Shown: piece by piece, positions 42,255 through 51,551 of the stretch
How positions within the stretch are numbered: position 1 is the first letter of the stretch
How the letters are laid out: every line of letters begins with the position of its first letter
Origin: Propionibacteriaceae bacterium
GTDB taxonomy: Bacteria > Actinomycetota > Actinomycetes > Propionibacteriales > Propionibacteriaceae
Assembly (NCBI GenBank): GCA_017306015.1
Contig: JAFKJK010000007.1
Coordinates: forward strand, 248,001 to 312,000
Reading direction: 5' to 3'
DNA length: 64,000 nt
Notes under the pieces: model-generated
The model's input: only the letters and a program-made list of their open reading frames with translations
What the model was told of the DNA's origin: nothing
Databases searched by the model: none
Program-made: the position numbers and the translations under genes

Positions 42255-43937
42255 TCACCCTCGGCGGCAGCTGGGTCTCGTTGACCCCGCACGGCCCGCT
42301 CTAGGTTCTGGAGCCCTTTGCCGCGCCCTGGGAGGCGCGGGGCCGGACCGTCGCCTTGCACCGGCGGCTCTGCCGCCAAGGAGTGCCACCCACGCAACCG
42401 TGATGAGACCGATCGCCTGCTGCAGCGGGAGGGCGAGGACGACGGCCGGGGTAATCCCGTCCCTCACCGGGATCGACGCAACTCCTGATGCCGGGCCAGT
42501 GCTGGCTGTTGTCATCGGGTTCCCTCGGCTGTCGATCACGCCGCTGATCCCGCTGGTTGTCGCTACCACGATCTCGCGGCGGAGTTCGGCCGCGCGGGCC
42601 CGGGTGATCGCGAATTGCTGCGGCACTTGAGGGGAACCTTGGTACATCGCGTTGCTGCTCTGGACCACGATGACCTGTGCGCCGTTGGTGGGTAGGTCGT
42701 ATGCCACTTGGTCGAACGCGACGTCGAAGCAGATCATGATGCCGAGTCCCACGGTGCTTCGCGCCCGTATGGGGAGGGCAAGCACGCCGGGGCGCTGACC
42801 GGCAACGGTCTGAAACCCCACGTACCGAAGCTCCGGGATGAGGGGCAGCAGCAGGGAGCGGTAGGGGATCCACTCACCGAAGGGCACGATCGACCGCTTG
42901 ACATAGGTAGGGTCGAGTGCGCCGTCCGATGTCCAGAACTGACTGGCAGTCTGCCGCTGGTCTGTACCGGGCCCGGCCAGGATTTCGCCGACGAGAAGTG
43001 GAGCGCGAACTGCCTGGCTGGAGCTGGTGACCAGTCGGCGGGTGTCCTCGTCGGTCCTCGGGTCGGTGTCGGTGGAGTTCTCGGGCCACACGACTACGTC
43101 GGGTTGCTGGAGCTTGCCGTCGAGGATCTTCTCCGCAAGGACGGTGGTCTCGGCTGCGTGGCGTCTGGTAGTGCTTCCGGGCGCCCCCAGACCGAACACC
43201 CCGCCACCGGGCGCGCCGCCCTGGACCCATCCCAGCTCGACGCTGCTGCTCTGAGGGAGCTCGATGGTTGCTCCCGCCATTGAGGTGAGGACGAGAGCCG
43301 AGATACCCAGGACCGCGCCGCCCGCCACCGGCCTGAGCGAGCGGTGCCTCACGAGGAAGACCGCGAGGTTCGCGGTGAGCGCCGTGGCGAAGCTGAGCCC
43401 GCCGACCCCTAGGACGGGGAGGATTCCGGCCAGTGGCGAGTCGAGCATGGCATAGCCCAGGCGCAGCCACCCGAACCCTCCGAAGGGGAACGTGCTCGCG
43501 GCGTACTCGGCAGACACCCAGGCTCCGGCTGAGAGCACCGGCCAGAGGGGGCTCTTGGAGGCGAGCCGAAGGAGCAACCCCAGAAGTACGTACCAGCCGG
43601 AGACCACAGCAATCAGACCGGCGGCTGCGCCAACGGTGATCATCGCCATCCAGGTGAGGGTGGTGGAGGTGAGCCCCAACCCGAACGCGGCGCCCGCAGC
43701 CAGCGCAGCCCATCCCGAGCGGGACGCCTTGACCGAGACAGTCAGCGCGGCGACCCCGAGCAGTGTGGCTGGCCACAGCCCTATCGGTGCGAAGCCCAGA
43801 CCGGTCGCCACGCCGGCCGAGGCAGCAAGGCCGACCGGCCACCACCGCCCAGACCACGCGCGGCTACCCCGGCGAGCGGGGGGCTGGCGCGTGGCAGGGG
43901 GTGGGAGGGGGGCCGGCGGGGGAGCCAGCCCCACCAC
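42255..43937 (-). CDS. lnt: Apolipoprotein N-acyltransferase
   Basis: 560 aa, GTG start overlapping the lgt stop (TAGTG). An N-terminal block of about 6-7 membrane helices precedes the nitrilase-like extracytoplasmic domain with its Glu-Lys-Cys triad: E in V-W-P-E-N-S, K in K-R-S-I-V-P-F-G-E-W, and C in M-I-C-F-D-V. A long Arg/Pro-rich tail follows the last helix. N-acylates lipoproteins after Lgt and LspA. Its place in a metal island rather than the core genome is unusual. Confidence 0.9.
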   Translation of the reverse strand: MVGLAPPPAPLPPPATRQPPARRGSRAWSGRWWPVGLAASAGVATGLGFAPIGLWPATLLGVAALTVSVKASRSGWAALAAGAAFGLGLTSTTLTWMAMITVGAAAGLIAVVSGWYVLLGLLLRLASKSPLWPVLSAGAWVSAEYAASTFPFGGFGWLRLGYAMLDSPLAGILPVLGVGGLSFATALTANLAVFLVRHRSLRPVAGGAVLGISALVLTSMAGATIELPQSSSVELGWVQGGAPGGGVFGLGAPGSTTRRHAAETTVLAEKILDGKLQQPDVVVWPENSTDTDPRTDEDTRRLVTSSSQAVRAPLLVGEILAGPGTDQRQTASQFWTSDGALDPTYVKRSIVPFGEWIPYRSLLLPLIPELRYVGFQTVAGQRPGVLALPIRARSTVGLGIMICFDVAFDQVAYDLPTNGAQVIVVQSSNAMYQGSPQVPQQFAITRARAAELRREIVVATTSGISGVIDSRGNPMTTASTGPASGVASIPVRDGITPAVVLALPLQQAIGLITVAWVALLGGRAAGARRRSGPAPPRARQRAPEPRAGRAGSTRPSCRRG

Positions 43938-44701
43938 TAGATGGATGTCCCCGCCGTGGGCACTGCGGCCGGGCCTCTGGATGCGGTCCGGCGCAGGACC
44001 AGAGCCGCCCCGACGATCATGCTGACGATGCCGAAGAGCTGCGCTTCACTGAGACCAAGGATGACCGGGGGGTTGATGCGCACCGTTTCCACCAGGAGGC
44101 GAGCCGCCCCGCTGAGAGCGAGGTAGCTCCCGAAGACGGCCACCGGCCTAACGCGGTCCTGGAGGAACCACAGGAAGGCGGCGATCGCAAAAGCCCCGAG
44201 TGCTTCGTAGAGCTGCGCGGGGTGAACCGGTACGTCAACCGGGACGACGCCGTTCGGGAAGGCCATGCCCCAGGGCAGGTCGGTGGGCTTCCCGTACGTG
44301 CCATCTCCGGCCAGGAAGCAGCCGATCCGGCCGATGCCGTATGCCACCGACAACGGCATGGCCATCGCGCCGGCGACCGTCGCGAGCTGAAGCTTGTGCC
44401 GGAACGAGATCACGGCCACGGCGATGGTGCCTCCGACCAGTCCGCCGTACCAGACGAAGCCCGAACTGCCGAGCATGTGCCACTCGAAGTGTGACCAGTT
44501 GTCGATAAGGAAGTAGATCTTGCCGCCCACGAACCCCCACACCGTTGCCCACAGCACCAGTGAGTAGGCGAGGTCCTTATCGAAGCCCAGGCGCTTGAAA
44601 CGGCGTCCCAGGAGGATGGCGCCGACGATTGCCGCCAACGCCTTGCTCGCCCCGTATGACTGCACCGGGAAGCCGAAGAAGTTGAACAGAACAGGCCACA
44701 C
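43937..44701 (-). CDS. lgt: Prolipoprotein diacylglyceryl transferase
   Basis: 254 aa from GTG 44701, which has AGGAG 5 bp upstream; the longer open frame has no start with a ribosome site. Seven helices. The Lgt signature is visible as G-R-I-G-C-F-L-A-G-D-G-T-Y-G (near residue 130), with H-P-A-Q-L-Y-E near 175. It attaches diacylglycerol to the lipobox Cys. It is shorter and more divergent than typical housekeeping Lgt, consistent with an accessory copy serving island-encoded lipoproteins. Confidence 0.88.
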   Translation of the reverse strand: MWPVLFNFFGFPVQSYGASKALAAIVGAILLGRRFKRLGFDKDLAYSLVLWATVWGFVGGKIYFLIDNWSHFEWHMLGSSGFVWYGGLVGGTIAVAVISFRHKLQLATVAGAMAMPLSVAYGIGRIGCFLAGDGTYGKPTDLPWGMAFPNGVVPVDVPVHPAQLYEALGAFAIAAFLWFLQDRVRPVAVFGSYLALSGAARLLVETVRINPPVILGLSEAQLFGIVSMIVGAALVLRRTASRGPAAVPTAGTSI

Positions 44702-44827
44702 GAAGGCTCCTAAGGGACGAAGGACACTGCAGACGAGGGAAGCCTCCCCGTCGCACGTGTAGAACCGGCGCAACTTCGGGAAAGGTTCGATCAAGGCTGC
44801 CGGGCAGCCGGCGGGCCTTGTTCGGAT

Positions 44828-44845
44828 CTTGACCGAACCCGGCCC
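44828..44845 (+). promoter_or_regulatory. Half-conserved direct-repeat box before HMA gene
   Basis: CTTGACC (44828) with a degenerate second unit CCCGGCC (44839). Ends 56 bp before the HMA-domain gene. Confidence 0.4.
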
Positions 44846-44901
44846 CGTAGCCGAACACGAGCGGGCAAGCATTGATTCGCCTCATGAAAGGAGCACGAGA
44901 G

Positions 44902-45186
44902 ATGGAGCGAGTGGACTCGTACGGTGTTCGGGGCCTCACCTGCGCGCGTTGCCTTGTGGCGGCCATCGAGGGGCTGCGGGCTCTTCCCGGAGTGGATCAG
45001 GTCGGGGTGGATCTGGTCCCGTTCGGCGAGTCCCGCATCACGGTTGGCCCTGCGTCATCTGCCTCCAAGGCGGCTGTGCAGGCGACGCTGGCCCGTGCCG
45101 GGTTCCTGCTCATCGGACGACGGGGCTCTCGGCCTCGGCCGGGCCTGGATGACTTCCGGTCGTCGTCGTTCGCACCCGCTTCTTGA
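44902..45186 (+). CDS. HMA-domain copper chaperone-like protein
   Basis: 94 aa from ATG 44902 (AAAGGAG 8 bp upstream). Residues 1-75 form one heavy-metal-associated domain with the metal motif G-L-T-C-A-R-C (CxxC near residues 13-16). A basic tail of about 20 residues follows. Likely a soluble Cu(I) chaperone for the ATPase encoded 95 bp downstream, which itself lacks an HMA domain. Confidence 0.85.
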   Translation: MERVDSYGVRGLTCARCLVAAIEGLRALPGVDQVGVDLVPFGESRITVGPASSASKAAVQATLARAGFLLIGRRGSRPRPGLDDFRSSSFAPAS

Positions 45187-45199
45187 CTGGATCTTGACC
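45182..45199 (+). promoter_or_regulatory. 11-bp direct-repeat box before copA2
   Basis: CTTGACT (45182) and CTTGACC (45193), period 11, overlapping the HMA gene's stop codon and ending 81 bp before copA2. A CsoR palindrome follows 45 bp later. Confidence 0.7.
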
Positions 45200-45243
45200 T
45201 TCTGGCAGCGGACGGCACACCCACGCCCCGTATCCTTGCGATA

Positions 45244-45258
45244 TACCCCCTTGGGGTA
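45244..45258. promoter_or_regulatory. CsoR-type copper operator before copA2
   Basis: TACCCCCTTGGGGTA, a near-perfect inverted repeat in the CsoR style, 22 bp before the copA2 start. It matches the copA1 site except at the two central bases. csoR itself is the gene after copA2, giving autoregulation if co-transcribed. Confidence 0.82.
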
Positions 45259-45280
45259 TGGAGCGAAAGGGTAGGCAAGG

Positions 45281-48007
45281 GTGATGTGGGTAATCGTCTT
45301 GGCGGTGGCGTCGATCCTGACGGCGCTGCTGCTCTGGTACTTCTTCGGCCCCCGACGGGCTGGACGGGTGCGCATGGAGAACGGGGTCCAGGTTGTCGAC
45401 GTTAGGGTCGACGGGGGCTACAGCCCGAACCTGATCGAGGGGGTGCAGGCAGGAGTTCCCATGCGGATCCTGTTCGACCGCCGTGAGGGCGGGGAGTGCA
45501 CCTCCCGGGTCGTGATGCCGGATTTCAAGGTGAATGCCTCGCTTCCGGCCTTCCGCACCACAGCGGTGGACTTCATCCCGAGCACGGCGGGGGAGTTTCG
45601 CTTCGCTTGCGGCATGAACATGGTGTCCGGCGTCATCCGGGTGGAGGGCGCATCATCCGAATCAGCGCTGGCCCAGGTCATCGATGATGCGTCGCTGGCG
45701 ACGCCAGAGGACGCTTCGGATCCCGTGGCGGACGAAGCGGCCGAACGCGCAGCCGAGATCTCCGACCTGACCCGACGTCTGGTTCTGGGTTCGATACTCA
45801 CCCTTCCGGTTCTGATTGCCGTCATGGGCGGCGAGTTGTTGCACGCGACGTGGGTGCCGGAGTTCTTGATGAACCCGTGGGTGCAGCTGGTGCTGATCGC
45901 TCCGGTGATGTTCTACACCGGTTGGCCGATCCATCGGACGGGCTGGCGTGCGCTAGCGAACCGTGCCGCGGACATGAACTCGCTGATCACCCTCGGCACG
46001 GTGGCCGCGTTCAGCTACAGCCTGGTTGTGACAGTATTCCCGGCGCTACTCCCTGAGGCACTCCGCGAGGTCTACTTCGAGGCCGTGGGCGTGATCATCA
46101 CGTTGATCCTGCTGGGGCGCCTGCTGGAGACCAAGGCCAAGGCGGGCACGGGAGAGGCGATCCGCAAACTGATCGGCCTTCAGCCGAAGACCGCCCGGGT
46201 CGTTCGCGCCGGCGCCGAGGTCGACCTGCCGATCAGCGAGGTCGTCGTTGGCGATGTTGTGATCATTCGCCCCGGTGAGAAACTCCCGGTGGACGGTGAG
46301 GTGTTCGACGGCTCCTCGAGCGTGGACGAGTCGATGGTGACAGGGGAGTCGATCCCGGTACAGAAGGGCCCCGGCGACAACGTCATTGGCGCCACCATCA
46401 ACCAGACGGGTGCCCTGCGCTACCGCGCCACCCGCGTGGGTGCCGACACCATGCTGTCCCAGATCATCCGGCTTGTTCGCGAGGCGCAGGGATCGAAGGC
46501 GCCGATCCAACGCCTGGCAGACAAGGTCTCGGGCTTCTTCGTCCCGGCCGTGATCGTCATCGCTATCTGGACCTTCGCGATCTGGGCTCTCGTCGGCCCA
46601 CCGCCGGTATTCATCTTCGCGCTCGTCGCAGCCGTGTCTGTGCTGATCATCGCCTGCCCCTGCGCGCTCGGACTGGCCACACCCATGTCGATCACAGTGG
46701 GAACGGGCAAGGGAGCCGAGTACGGGATCCTCATTCGCTCCGCCGAGGCACTCGAGACCGCACATCGCCTCGACGCGATCATCCTCGACAAGACCGGGAC
46801 CATCACCAAGGGAGTGCCGGCCCTGACTGACGTGCTGCCGGCTGGAGATGTGACCGAAGACGATCTCCTGGCTCAGGTGGCGGCTGTGGAGGCCGCCTCG
46901 GAACATCCCCTTGCTGCCGCCATCGTGTCCGGCGCAGCCGAGCGAGGTGTGTCGTTGCCACCCGTGACCGCGTTCGACTCCATCACCGGACAAGGGGTGC
47001 GCGCGAACGTGGCCGGCCGAGGCGTGTTGATCGGCAACGAGCGACTGCTTGTCACGTCGGGCATCGACCCCGCTCCCCTACTCGCCGCACGTGACTGGGT
47101 GGCCGAGCAGGGCAAGACCCCGATGCTGGTTGCGATCGACGACCGGCCGGCCGGTGTGATTGGTGTCGCTGACACCGTGAAGGACGGCTCGGCGGAAGCT
47201 GTCGCGGCCCTACAGCGACGCGGGATCGAGGTCATCATGATGACTGGTGACAATCGCAAGACCGCAGCGGCGATCGCGGCCCAGGTGGGAATCCGCAAGG
47301 TGGTCGCAGAGGTGATGCCCGAACATAAGGCCGCCGAGGTGAAGCGTCTGCAGGGCGACGGCAGGGTTGTCGGAATGGTCGGTGATGGGATCAACGACGC
47401 GCCGGCGCTGGCGCAGGCCGACGTCGGCTCAGCCATCGGCACCGGCACCGACGTGGCCATCGAGTCCTCCGACATCACCCTCATTTCCGGCGCATTGTCC
47501 GGGGTGGTGACCGCAGTGGATCTGTCGCGGGCGACGATGCGGAACATCAAGCAGAACTTGGCTTTCGCGTTCCTGTACAACACCCTCGGTATCCCCATCG
47601 CCGCCGGAGTCCTGTATCCGTTCTTCGGCATCACCCTGAGCCCGGTCATCGCCGCTGCAGCCATGGCCATGTCGTCGCTGTCGGTGGTCGCCAACGCCAA
47701 CCGCCTCCGCCGCTTCCGGCCGCCGAGCCTCGCACCGGTCGGCACCCTGGAGGTCTCCACCCCCCTGGTGGAGATCGGTGGCCAGGGCGCCCCGTGGCGC
47801 CACAGTTCCCACAACACCAACAACAAGAAGGAGACCACCATGTTCGGCAAGAAGAAGGCCAAGGCCGTCGATCCCGTGTGCGGGATGACGGTCGACCCAG
47901 CCAAGGCGGCGGCCACGGTGAACCACGACGGCACCGATTACCACTTCTGCTCGGCCCACTGCGCCAAGTCCTTTCAGGCCGATCCGGCGCAGTTCGTCAC
48001 GGCCTGA
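45281..48007 (+). CDS. Copper P1B ATPase (CopA2) with cupredoxin-like N-terminus and C-terminal YHS domain
   Basis: 908 aa, GTG 45281 (ATG 45284 also possible). An N-terminal membrane helix is followed by a cupredoxin-like domain (residues 35-125) with Cys in G-E-C-T-S-R and F-A-C-G-M-N-M. Pump core: [16 protein letters not shown] (CPC, Cu(I) type), [21 protein letters not shown]. After the last helix a 60-residue linker leads to a YHS domain ([16 protein letters not shown]). No N-terminal HMA domain. Exports Cu(I), controlled by CsoR and probably a two-component box. Confidence 0.93.
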   Translation: MMWVIVLAVASILTALLLWYFFGPRRAGRVRMENGVQVVDVRVDGGYSPNLIEGVQAGVPMRILFDRREGGECTSRVVMPDFKVNASLPAFRTTAVDFIPSTAGEFRFACGMNMVSGVIRVEGASSESALAQVIDDASLATPEDASDPVADEAAERAAEISDLTRRLVLGSILTLPVLIAVMGGELLHATWVPEFLMNPWVQLVLIAPVMFYTGWPIHRTGWRALANRAADMNSLITLGTVAAFSYSLVVTVFPALLPEALREVYFEAVGVIITLILLGRLLETKAKAGTGEAIRKLIGLQPKTARVVRAGAEVDLPISEVVVGDVVIIRPGEKLPVDGEVFDGSSSVDESMVTGESIPVQKGPGDNVIGATINQTGALRYRATRVGADTMLSQIIRLVREAQGSKAPIQRLADKVSGFFVPAVIVIAIWTFAIWALVGPPPVFIFALVAAVSVLIIACPCALGLATPMSITVGTGKGAEYGILIRSAEALETAHRLDAIILDKTGTITKGVPALTDVLPAGDVTEDDLLAQVAAVEAASEHPLAAAIVSGAAERGVSLPPVTAFDSITGQGVRANVAGRGVLIGNERLLVTSGIDPAPLLAARDWVAEQGKTPMLVAIDDRPAGVIGVADTVKDGSAEAVAALQRRGIEVIMMTGDNRKTAAAIAAQVGIRKVVAEVMPEHKAAEVKRLQGDGRVVGMVGDGINDAPALAQADVGSAIGTGTDVAIESSDITLISGALSGVVTAVDLSRATMRNIKQNLAFAFLYNTLGIPIAAGVLYPFFGITLSPVIAAAAMAMSSLSVVANANRLRRFRPPSLAPVGTLEVSTPLVEIGGQGAPWRHSSHNTNNKKETTMFGKKKAKAVDPVCGMTVDPAKAAATVNHDGTDYHFCSAHCAKSFQADPAQFVTA
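47840..48007 (+). other. Possible internal start: free YHS metal-binding protein
   Basis: Inside the copA2 frame, AAGGAG at 6 bp precedes ATG 47840. This would release a 55-aa YHS protein with D-P-V-C-G-M and F-C-S-A-H-C. The preceding linker looks like former intergenic DNA (poly-Asn/Lys before the site), so the fusion may arise from a lost stop codon. Confidence 0.6.
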
Positions 48008-48027
48008 ACGCGCAGCTGAGTCCCACA

Positions 48028-48300
48028 ATGGTTGTCGACGGGCACGACCTTGAGCTGCGGCTTCGTCGCATCGAGGGCCAGGTGCGCGGTATCGCACGCA
48101 TGGTTGACGAAGGTGCCTACTGCATCGACGTGCTCACCCAGATCGTTGCGGCAGACCAGGCGCTGCGAGCTGCGGGAGTGCTCCTCCTGGACCAGCACCT
48201 GCGCGGCTGCGTAGTCGCAGCCGCGCAGGAGGGTGGTGCCGTCGCGGACCACAGGATCGATGAAGCCTCCCAGGCGATTGCCCGGCTCGTCCGAGGCTGA
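48028..48300 (+). CDS. csoR: Copper-sensing repressor CsoR
   Basis: 90 aa from ATG 48028. All-helical CsoR/RcnR fold with L-R-R-I-E-G-Q-V-R-G. The Cu(I) ligands appear as Cys in G-A-Y-C-I-D-V-L, then His and Cys in D-Q-H-L-R-G-C (spacing H-x3-C), the classical C-H-C trigonal site. Tetrameric repressor that releases DNA on Cu(I). Located 20 bp after copA2; its predicted operators precede copA1, copA2 and, more weakly, copB. Confidence 0.93.
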   Translation: MVVDGHDLELRLRRIEGQVRGIARMVDEGAYCIDVLTQIVAADQALRAAGVLLLDQHLRGCVVAAAQEGGAVADHRIDEASQAIARLVRG

Positions 48301-48366
48301 ATCCCGACGGCCCGCCCTCGCCAGCTCTGATCAGCGCAGGGAGTGATCACATGGATCCCGCTCTAG

Positions 48367-49437
48367 TTGTACCCGGCCATCAGGTTGGTGGCAGTCGGCT
48401 GATCGGGGGTTGTCCTGCGAGTGCGCTGTGACGGCGTTCAGTGTTGTAGTGCTCGAGCCAAGGGGCAAGGGCTGCGGTGCGCTGGTCATTGCTGGTGAAG
48501 GGTTGCCGGTAGGCCCATTCGGTCGCGAGGGTCCGGTTGAGGCGCTCAACCTTCCCGTTCTGCCAGGGGCAGTGGGGACGGATGAACTTCTGGGTGATGC
48601 CGAACTCGGTACACACGTCGCGCAGGGACCAGCGGTAGGCCCAGGCGTTGTCGGTGATGAGGCGTTCGATCCGGGTGATGCCGTGGGCGGCGAAGTAGGC
48701 GATGCCACGGGTCAGGAACGCGGCGCAGGTGGGTCCCTTCTCGTCGGGCAGGACCTCGGAGTAGGCCAGTCGGCTGTGATCGTCGATCAGTGAGTGGACA
48801 TAGTCGTAGCCGATCCCACGACCGCGGACCTGCTCGCTGCGGCCGTGGGCCTTCCAGCCGCCCCCGGCAGGGATCCTGGCGAGCTTCTTCACGTCCATGT
48901 GGACCAGCTCACCAGGCCGGTCCCGTTCGTAACGCACAGCGGTGGCCTTCGAGGCCCGGATCGCCAGCCCGGTCATCGGGTCCAGCATCGCGAGGTGCGG
49001 TACTTGGTGACGGGCCAGGATCCGCGACACCGTCCGGGCCGGCACCCCGAGCTCGGCAGCGATCCAGTCCCGTCCCCGACGCTCCTGCACCCGCAGCTGC
49101 ACCACCCCGGCCTCGACCATCGCCGATGTCTTCGCCGGCATCGTGTGTGGCCGCGACGATCGGTCCTCCAAGCCGGCCACCCCCTCGGTATCGAACCGGT
49201 CGATCCACTTGCCCACGCACCGGCGTGAGATCCCCATCGCCGCGGCGATATGGGCCTGACGCCAGCCCTGCCGGTACCGCTGAACGATCAGCAATCGTCC
49301 GTGAAGGGTTGTTCGAGCATTACCGTGAGACACGAGAACCTCCGATCGGTGTTGGGCCTTCGACAAGCCACACCTCACTCGGGGGTTCTCACCTGTTCAA
49401 GCAGCCACGCCTGTTACCACGTCCTGGCCGAGTACAT
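48367..49437 (-). mobile_element. IS481-family element, copy 1
   Basis: About 1071 bp. Imperfect inverted ends TTGTACCCGGCCA and (complement) ATGTACTCGGCCA. CTAG occurs immediately outside both ends (48363-48366 and 49438-49441), fitting the known NCTAGN target preference of IS481 with target duplication. Inserted between csoR and the adenylate-forming enzyme gene. Confidence 0.82.
48380..49333 (-). CDS. IS481-family transposase, copy 1
   Basis: 317 aa from GTG 49333 (GGAGG 5 bp upstream). Helix-turn-helix (A-A-M-G-I-S-R-R-C-V-G-K-W), then rve core with D in H-M-D-V-K-K-L, D in I-T-D-N-A-W, and E in G-K-V-E-R-L-N. Intact. Clearly related to, but distinct from, copy 2 at 59868. Confidence 0.92.
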   Translation of the reverse strand: MSHGNARTTLHGRLLIVQRYRQGWRQAHIAAAMGISRRCVGKWIDRFDTEGVAGLEDRSSRPHTMPAKTSAMVEAGVVQLRVQERRGRDWIAAELGVPARTVSRILARHQVPHLAMLDPMTGLAIRASKATAVRYERDRPGELVHMDVKKLARIPAGGGWKAHGRSEQVRGRGIGYDYVHSLIDDHSRLAYSEVLPDEKGPTCAAFLTRGIAYFAAHGITRIERLITDNAWAYRWSLRDVCTEFGITQKFIRPHCPWQNGKVERLNRTLATEWAYRQPFTSNDQRTAALAPWLEHYNTERRHSALAGQPPISRLPPT

Positions 49438-49488
49438 CTAGTGGCTCTGACTCTGTTGGGCCGACGGCAGTTGGCCCAGTCCGAGACG

Positions 49489-50790
49489 ATGTCGCCATCC
49501 GGGGTTCGACAGTTGGCCCAGCGGCGGCTGGAGGATCTGCTCCGCTTCGCGAGTTCGAGGTCGAACCTCTACGCGAAGCGCCTCTCGCCACGTTCGATCA
49601 AGGCACCTCTCGAGGCGTTACCGCCGCTGACCCGATCGGAGTTGATCTCGGGCTTCGACGATATCCTTACCGATCACAGCGTGAGCGCAGCGCTCGCGCG
49701 CGCCGAAGTCGACCTGCGACGCTCGGGTCGGGCTCAGCCAGGTCGGGCTCAGCCAGGTCGGGCGTGGCGGCACCGGTGGTGGCTGGCGGCGACCGCCGGT
49801 ACCACCGGCGATCCCGCTGTCTTCATCTGGTCGCGCCGCGAGTGGGCGACAGTTCTTGCCTCGTATGCTCGGGCGATGAGGTGGGCGGAGGTCACCATTG
49901 GCCCGCGTTCCCAGCTGCGCATGGCCTTGGTGAGCACCTCGGTGCCCACCCATCAGAGCGCCGTGGTGGGCGCGAGCATCCGGGTTCCCTTTGTCCAGAC
50001 TCTCACTTTGGACGCGCGATCTGCCCTGGAGCGCCAGGTCGAGCGGCTCAACGGCTTCCAACCGAGGGTACTCGTGGGCTACGCATCCGCCCTGCGTCAG
50101 CTCGCTCTGGCCCAACTCGCCGGCGAACTTCACGTCCACCCCGACGCGGTGATGTCCGCCTCCGAGGTGCTCACGGCACCGACCGCTGCCCTTCTCGGAC
50201 GGGCGTGGGGACGGCCGCCCTTTGACGTCTACGCCGCCACCGAGACCGCCGGCATCGCCTCCATGTGTACCCGAGGCTCCCGACACCTCTATAGCGATCT
50301 GGTGGTGGTCGAGCCAGTCAACGCGGACGGCAGCCCAACGCCGCTCGGCACGCTCAGCCACCACACGCTCGTGACGGTGCTGTTCAGCCGAACGCTGCCG
50401 CTGATTCGTTACGAAATGTCCGATCGCATCCGGCTGTTGGACGAGCCATGCGACTGCGGATTGCCCTATCCACGCATCGGCGAGCTCGGCGGTCGTGCGG
50501 AGAACACCCTCCTGCTCCCCGGCGACCCGGATCAGTCGGTGCAACTCGACGTGGACGCGCTCGGACCGATCATCGAAGCCTTCCCCGTCTTGGGGTGGCA
50601 GGCGGCAGTACGGGGCGACGCACTCGCACTGATGGTTGTCCCGGGCTTGGACCTTGATGAGGAGGCACTGACAGGAGCGCTCCGCCGCCACCTCGCCCAG
50701 ACCGGGACGCCAGCCAGCGTTTCCCTCCGTCGGGTGGAGGCGATTCCTCGCACAGGTCTCGGCAAGAGGGTCCCCATAGAGCGCCCATGA
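49489..50790 (+). CDS. PaaK-like adenylate-forming enzyme (possibly 5'-truncated)
   Basis: 433 aa from ATG 49489; the frame is open further left but runs into the IS481 end at 49437, so the true N-terminus may be lost. AMP-binding signature A-T-A-G-T-T-G-D-P near residue 102, Y-A-A-T-E-T-A-G near 247, and a late domain ending G-L-G-K-R-V-P. Resembles phenylacetate-CoA-ligase-like/CapK proteins that activate carboxylates. A 15-bp direct repeat (G-R-A-Q-P twice) lies near residue 85. Substrate unknown; no pathway genes nearby. Confidence 0.75.
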   Translation: MSPSGVRQLAQRRLEDLLRFASSRSNLYAKRLSPRSIKAPLEALPPLTRSELISGFDDILTDHSVSAALARAEVDLRRSGRAQPGRAQPGRAWRHRWWLAATAGTTGDPAVFIWSRREWATVLASYARAMRWAEVTIGPRSQLRMALVSTSVPTHQSAVVGASIRVPFVQTLTLDARSALERQVERLNGFQPRVLVGYASALRQLALAQLAGELHVHPDAVMSASEVLTAPTAALLGRAWGRPPFDVYAATETAGIASMCTRGSRHLYSDLVVVEPVNADGSPTPLGTLSHHTLVTVLFSRTLPLIRYEMSDRIRLLDEPCDCGLPYPRIGELGGRAENTLLLPGDPDQSVQLDVDALGPIIEAFPVLGWQAAVRGDALALMVVPGLDLDEEALTGALRRHLAQTGTPASVSLRRVEAIPRTGLGKRVPIERP

Positions 50791-50805
50791 ACGCGGCAAT
50801 CCCAT

Positions 50806-50823
50806 CTTGTTCGAACCTTGATC
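50806..50823 (+). promoter_or_regulatory. 11-bp direct-repeat box
   Basis: CTTGTTC (50806) and CTTGATC (50817), period 11. TTGATC (50818) is 17 bp from TACTCG (50841), a plausible -35/-10 pair. Precedes the small membrane protein at 50896. Confidence 0.55.
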
Positions 50824-50895
50824 AGAACCTCCGTCGCTCTTACTCGGGCGCGAGGAAGCTGGTGGTTCAGGCAAGGTCAGGAGGAGGTGCGGATA

Positions 50896-51183
50896 GTGCA
50901 TCCATGGCCGCAGATCGCTGCACTCGTCGTCGGCTGCCTCGCGCTGGCGCTGGTCTGGACAGCTGCGATCCTGGTTGCGCACGCGCTGCTCGGGGTCGAC
51001 GACAAGACATCGTCCCTTGGACGCCCAGAGCGTCGGCGGCTCGGCCGGACAGGAGCGAGAGGCGGCGATCCCCGACCGGCAGCAGCCGGATCGCCGCCCG
51101 ATCTTGATCAGAGTTTGACCATTCGGAAATCGGATTCGTATCGGAAGCCGGAAGAGTGGTCGAAGACGCGACAGGAGCAATGA
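50896..51183 (+). CDS. Small single-helix membrane protein, unknown
   Basis: 95 aa from GTG 50896, chosen for the strong AGGAGGAGGT upstream. One membrane helix (I-A-A-L-V-V-G-C-L-A-L-A-L-V-W), then a basic, Arg/Pro-rich tail. Framed by two repeat boxes and followed directly by another small membrane protein. No known family. Confidence 0.5.
   Translation: MHPWPQIAALVVGCLALALVWTAAILVAHALLGVDDKTSSLGRPERRRLGRTGARGGDPRPAAAGSPPDLDQSLTIRKSDSYRKPEEWSKTRQEQ
51103..51120 (+). promoter_or_regulatory. 11-bp direct-repeat box
   Basis: CTTGATC (51103) and TTTGACC (51114), period 11. TTGACC (51115) lies 17 bp before GTATCG (51138), a possible -10. Serves the gene at 51185, inside the 3' end of the previous ORF. 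Confidence 0.6.
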
Positions 51184-51184
51184 G

Positions 51185-51481
51185 ATGAGTATCGCCAGTC
51201 AACCCAAGCCCAACCCGGAGTGGCCGAGCTACCCCGACGCGAATGCAGGCACGCCGGGACAGCAGGTACCCGACCATGACCATGACCATGCGGTTGAGAC
51301 AGGCACCAAGCACGGTGGCCATGGATGGATGATGGCGCTCATGTGCCTGCCGCTCATCGCGATCGGGCTCTGGCAGTGGGTGAGTGGAGCCGGCTTTGGC
51401 TCGCTGTTGGGGGGGTTGGCCTGCTTCGGCATGATGGCCGCCATGCACCTGGGAATGGGACGGTCGTCACATCGCCATTGA
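51185..51481 (+). CDS. His-rich DUF2933-like small membrane protein
   Basis: 98 aa, AGGAG 7 bp upstream. Residues 28-47 carry D-H-D-H-D-H and K-H-G-G-H-G. Two hydrophobic helices follow (M-A-L-M-C-L-P-L-I-A-I-G-L and L-L-G-G-L-A-C-F-G-M-M-A-A-M), and the tail ends S-S-H-R-H. The His and Met content suggests a copper accessory protein at the membrane. Confidence 0.7.
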   Translation: MSIASQPKPNPEWPSYPDANAGTPGQQVPDHDHDHAVETGTKHGGHGWMMALMCLPLIAIGLWQWVSGAGFGSLLGGLACFGMMAAMHLGMGRSSHRH

Positions 51482-51551
51482 GGATGGTGGTGCACGAGAG
51501 CGAGCGCGTAGGGCGGGTAAGTGGTCGCGGGCAGGTGGTCCCCTCCGCGGC

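Noticed and set aside
48790..49488. Long 5' extension of the PaaK-like frame
   Set aside because: Lies antisense within the IS481 transposase and carries no protein family signal; the real gene begins after the IS end.
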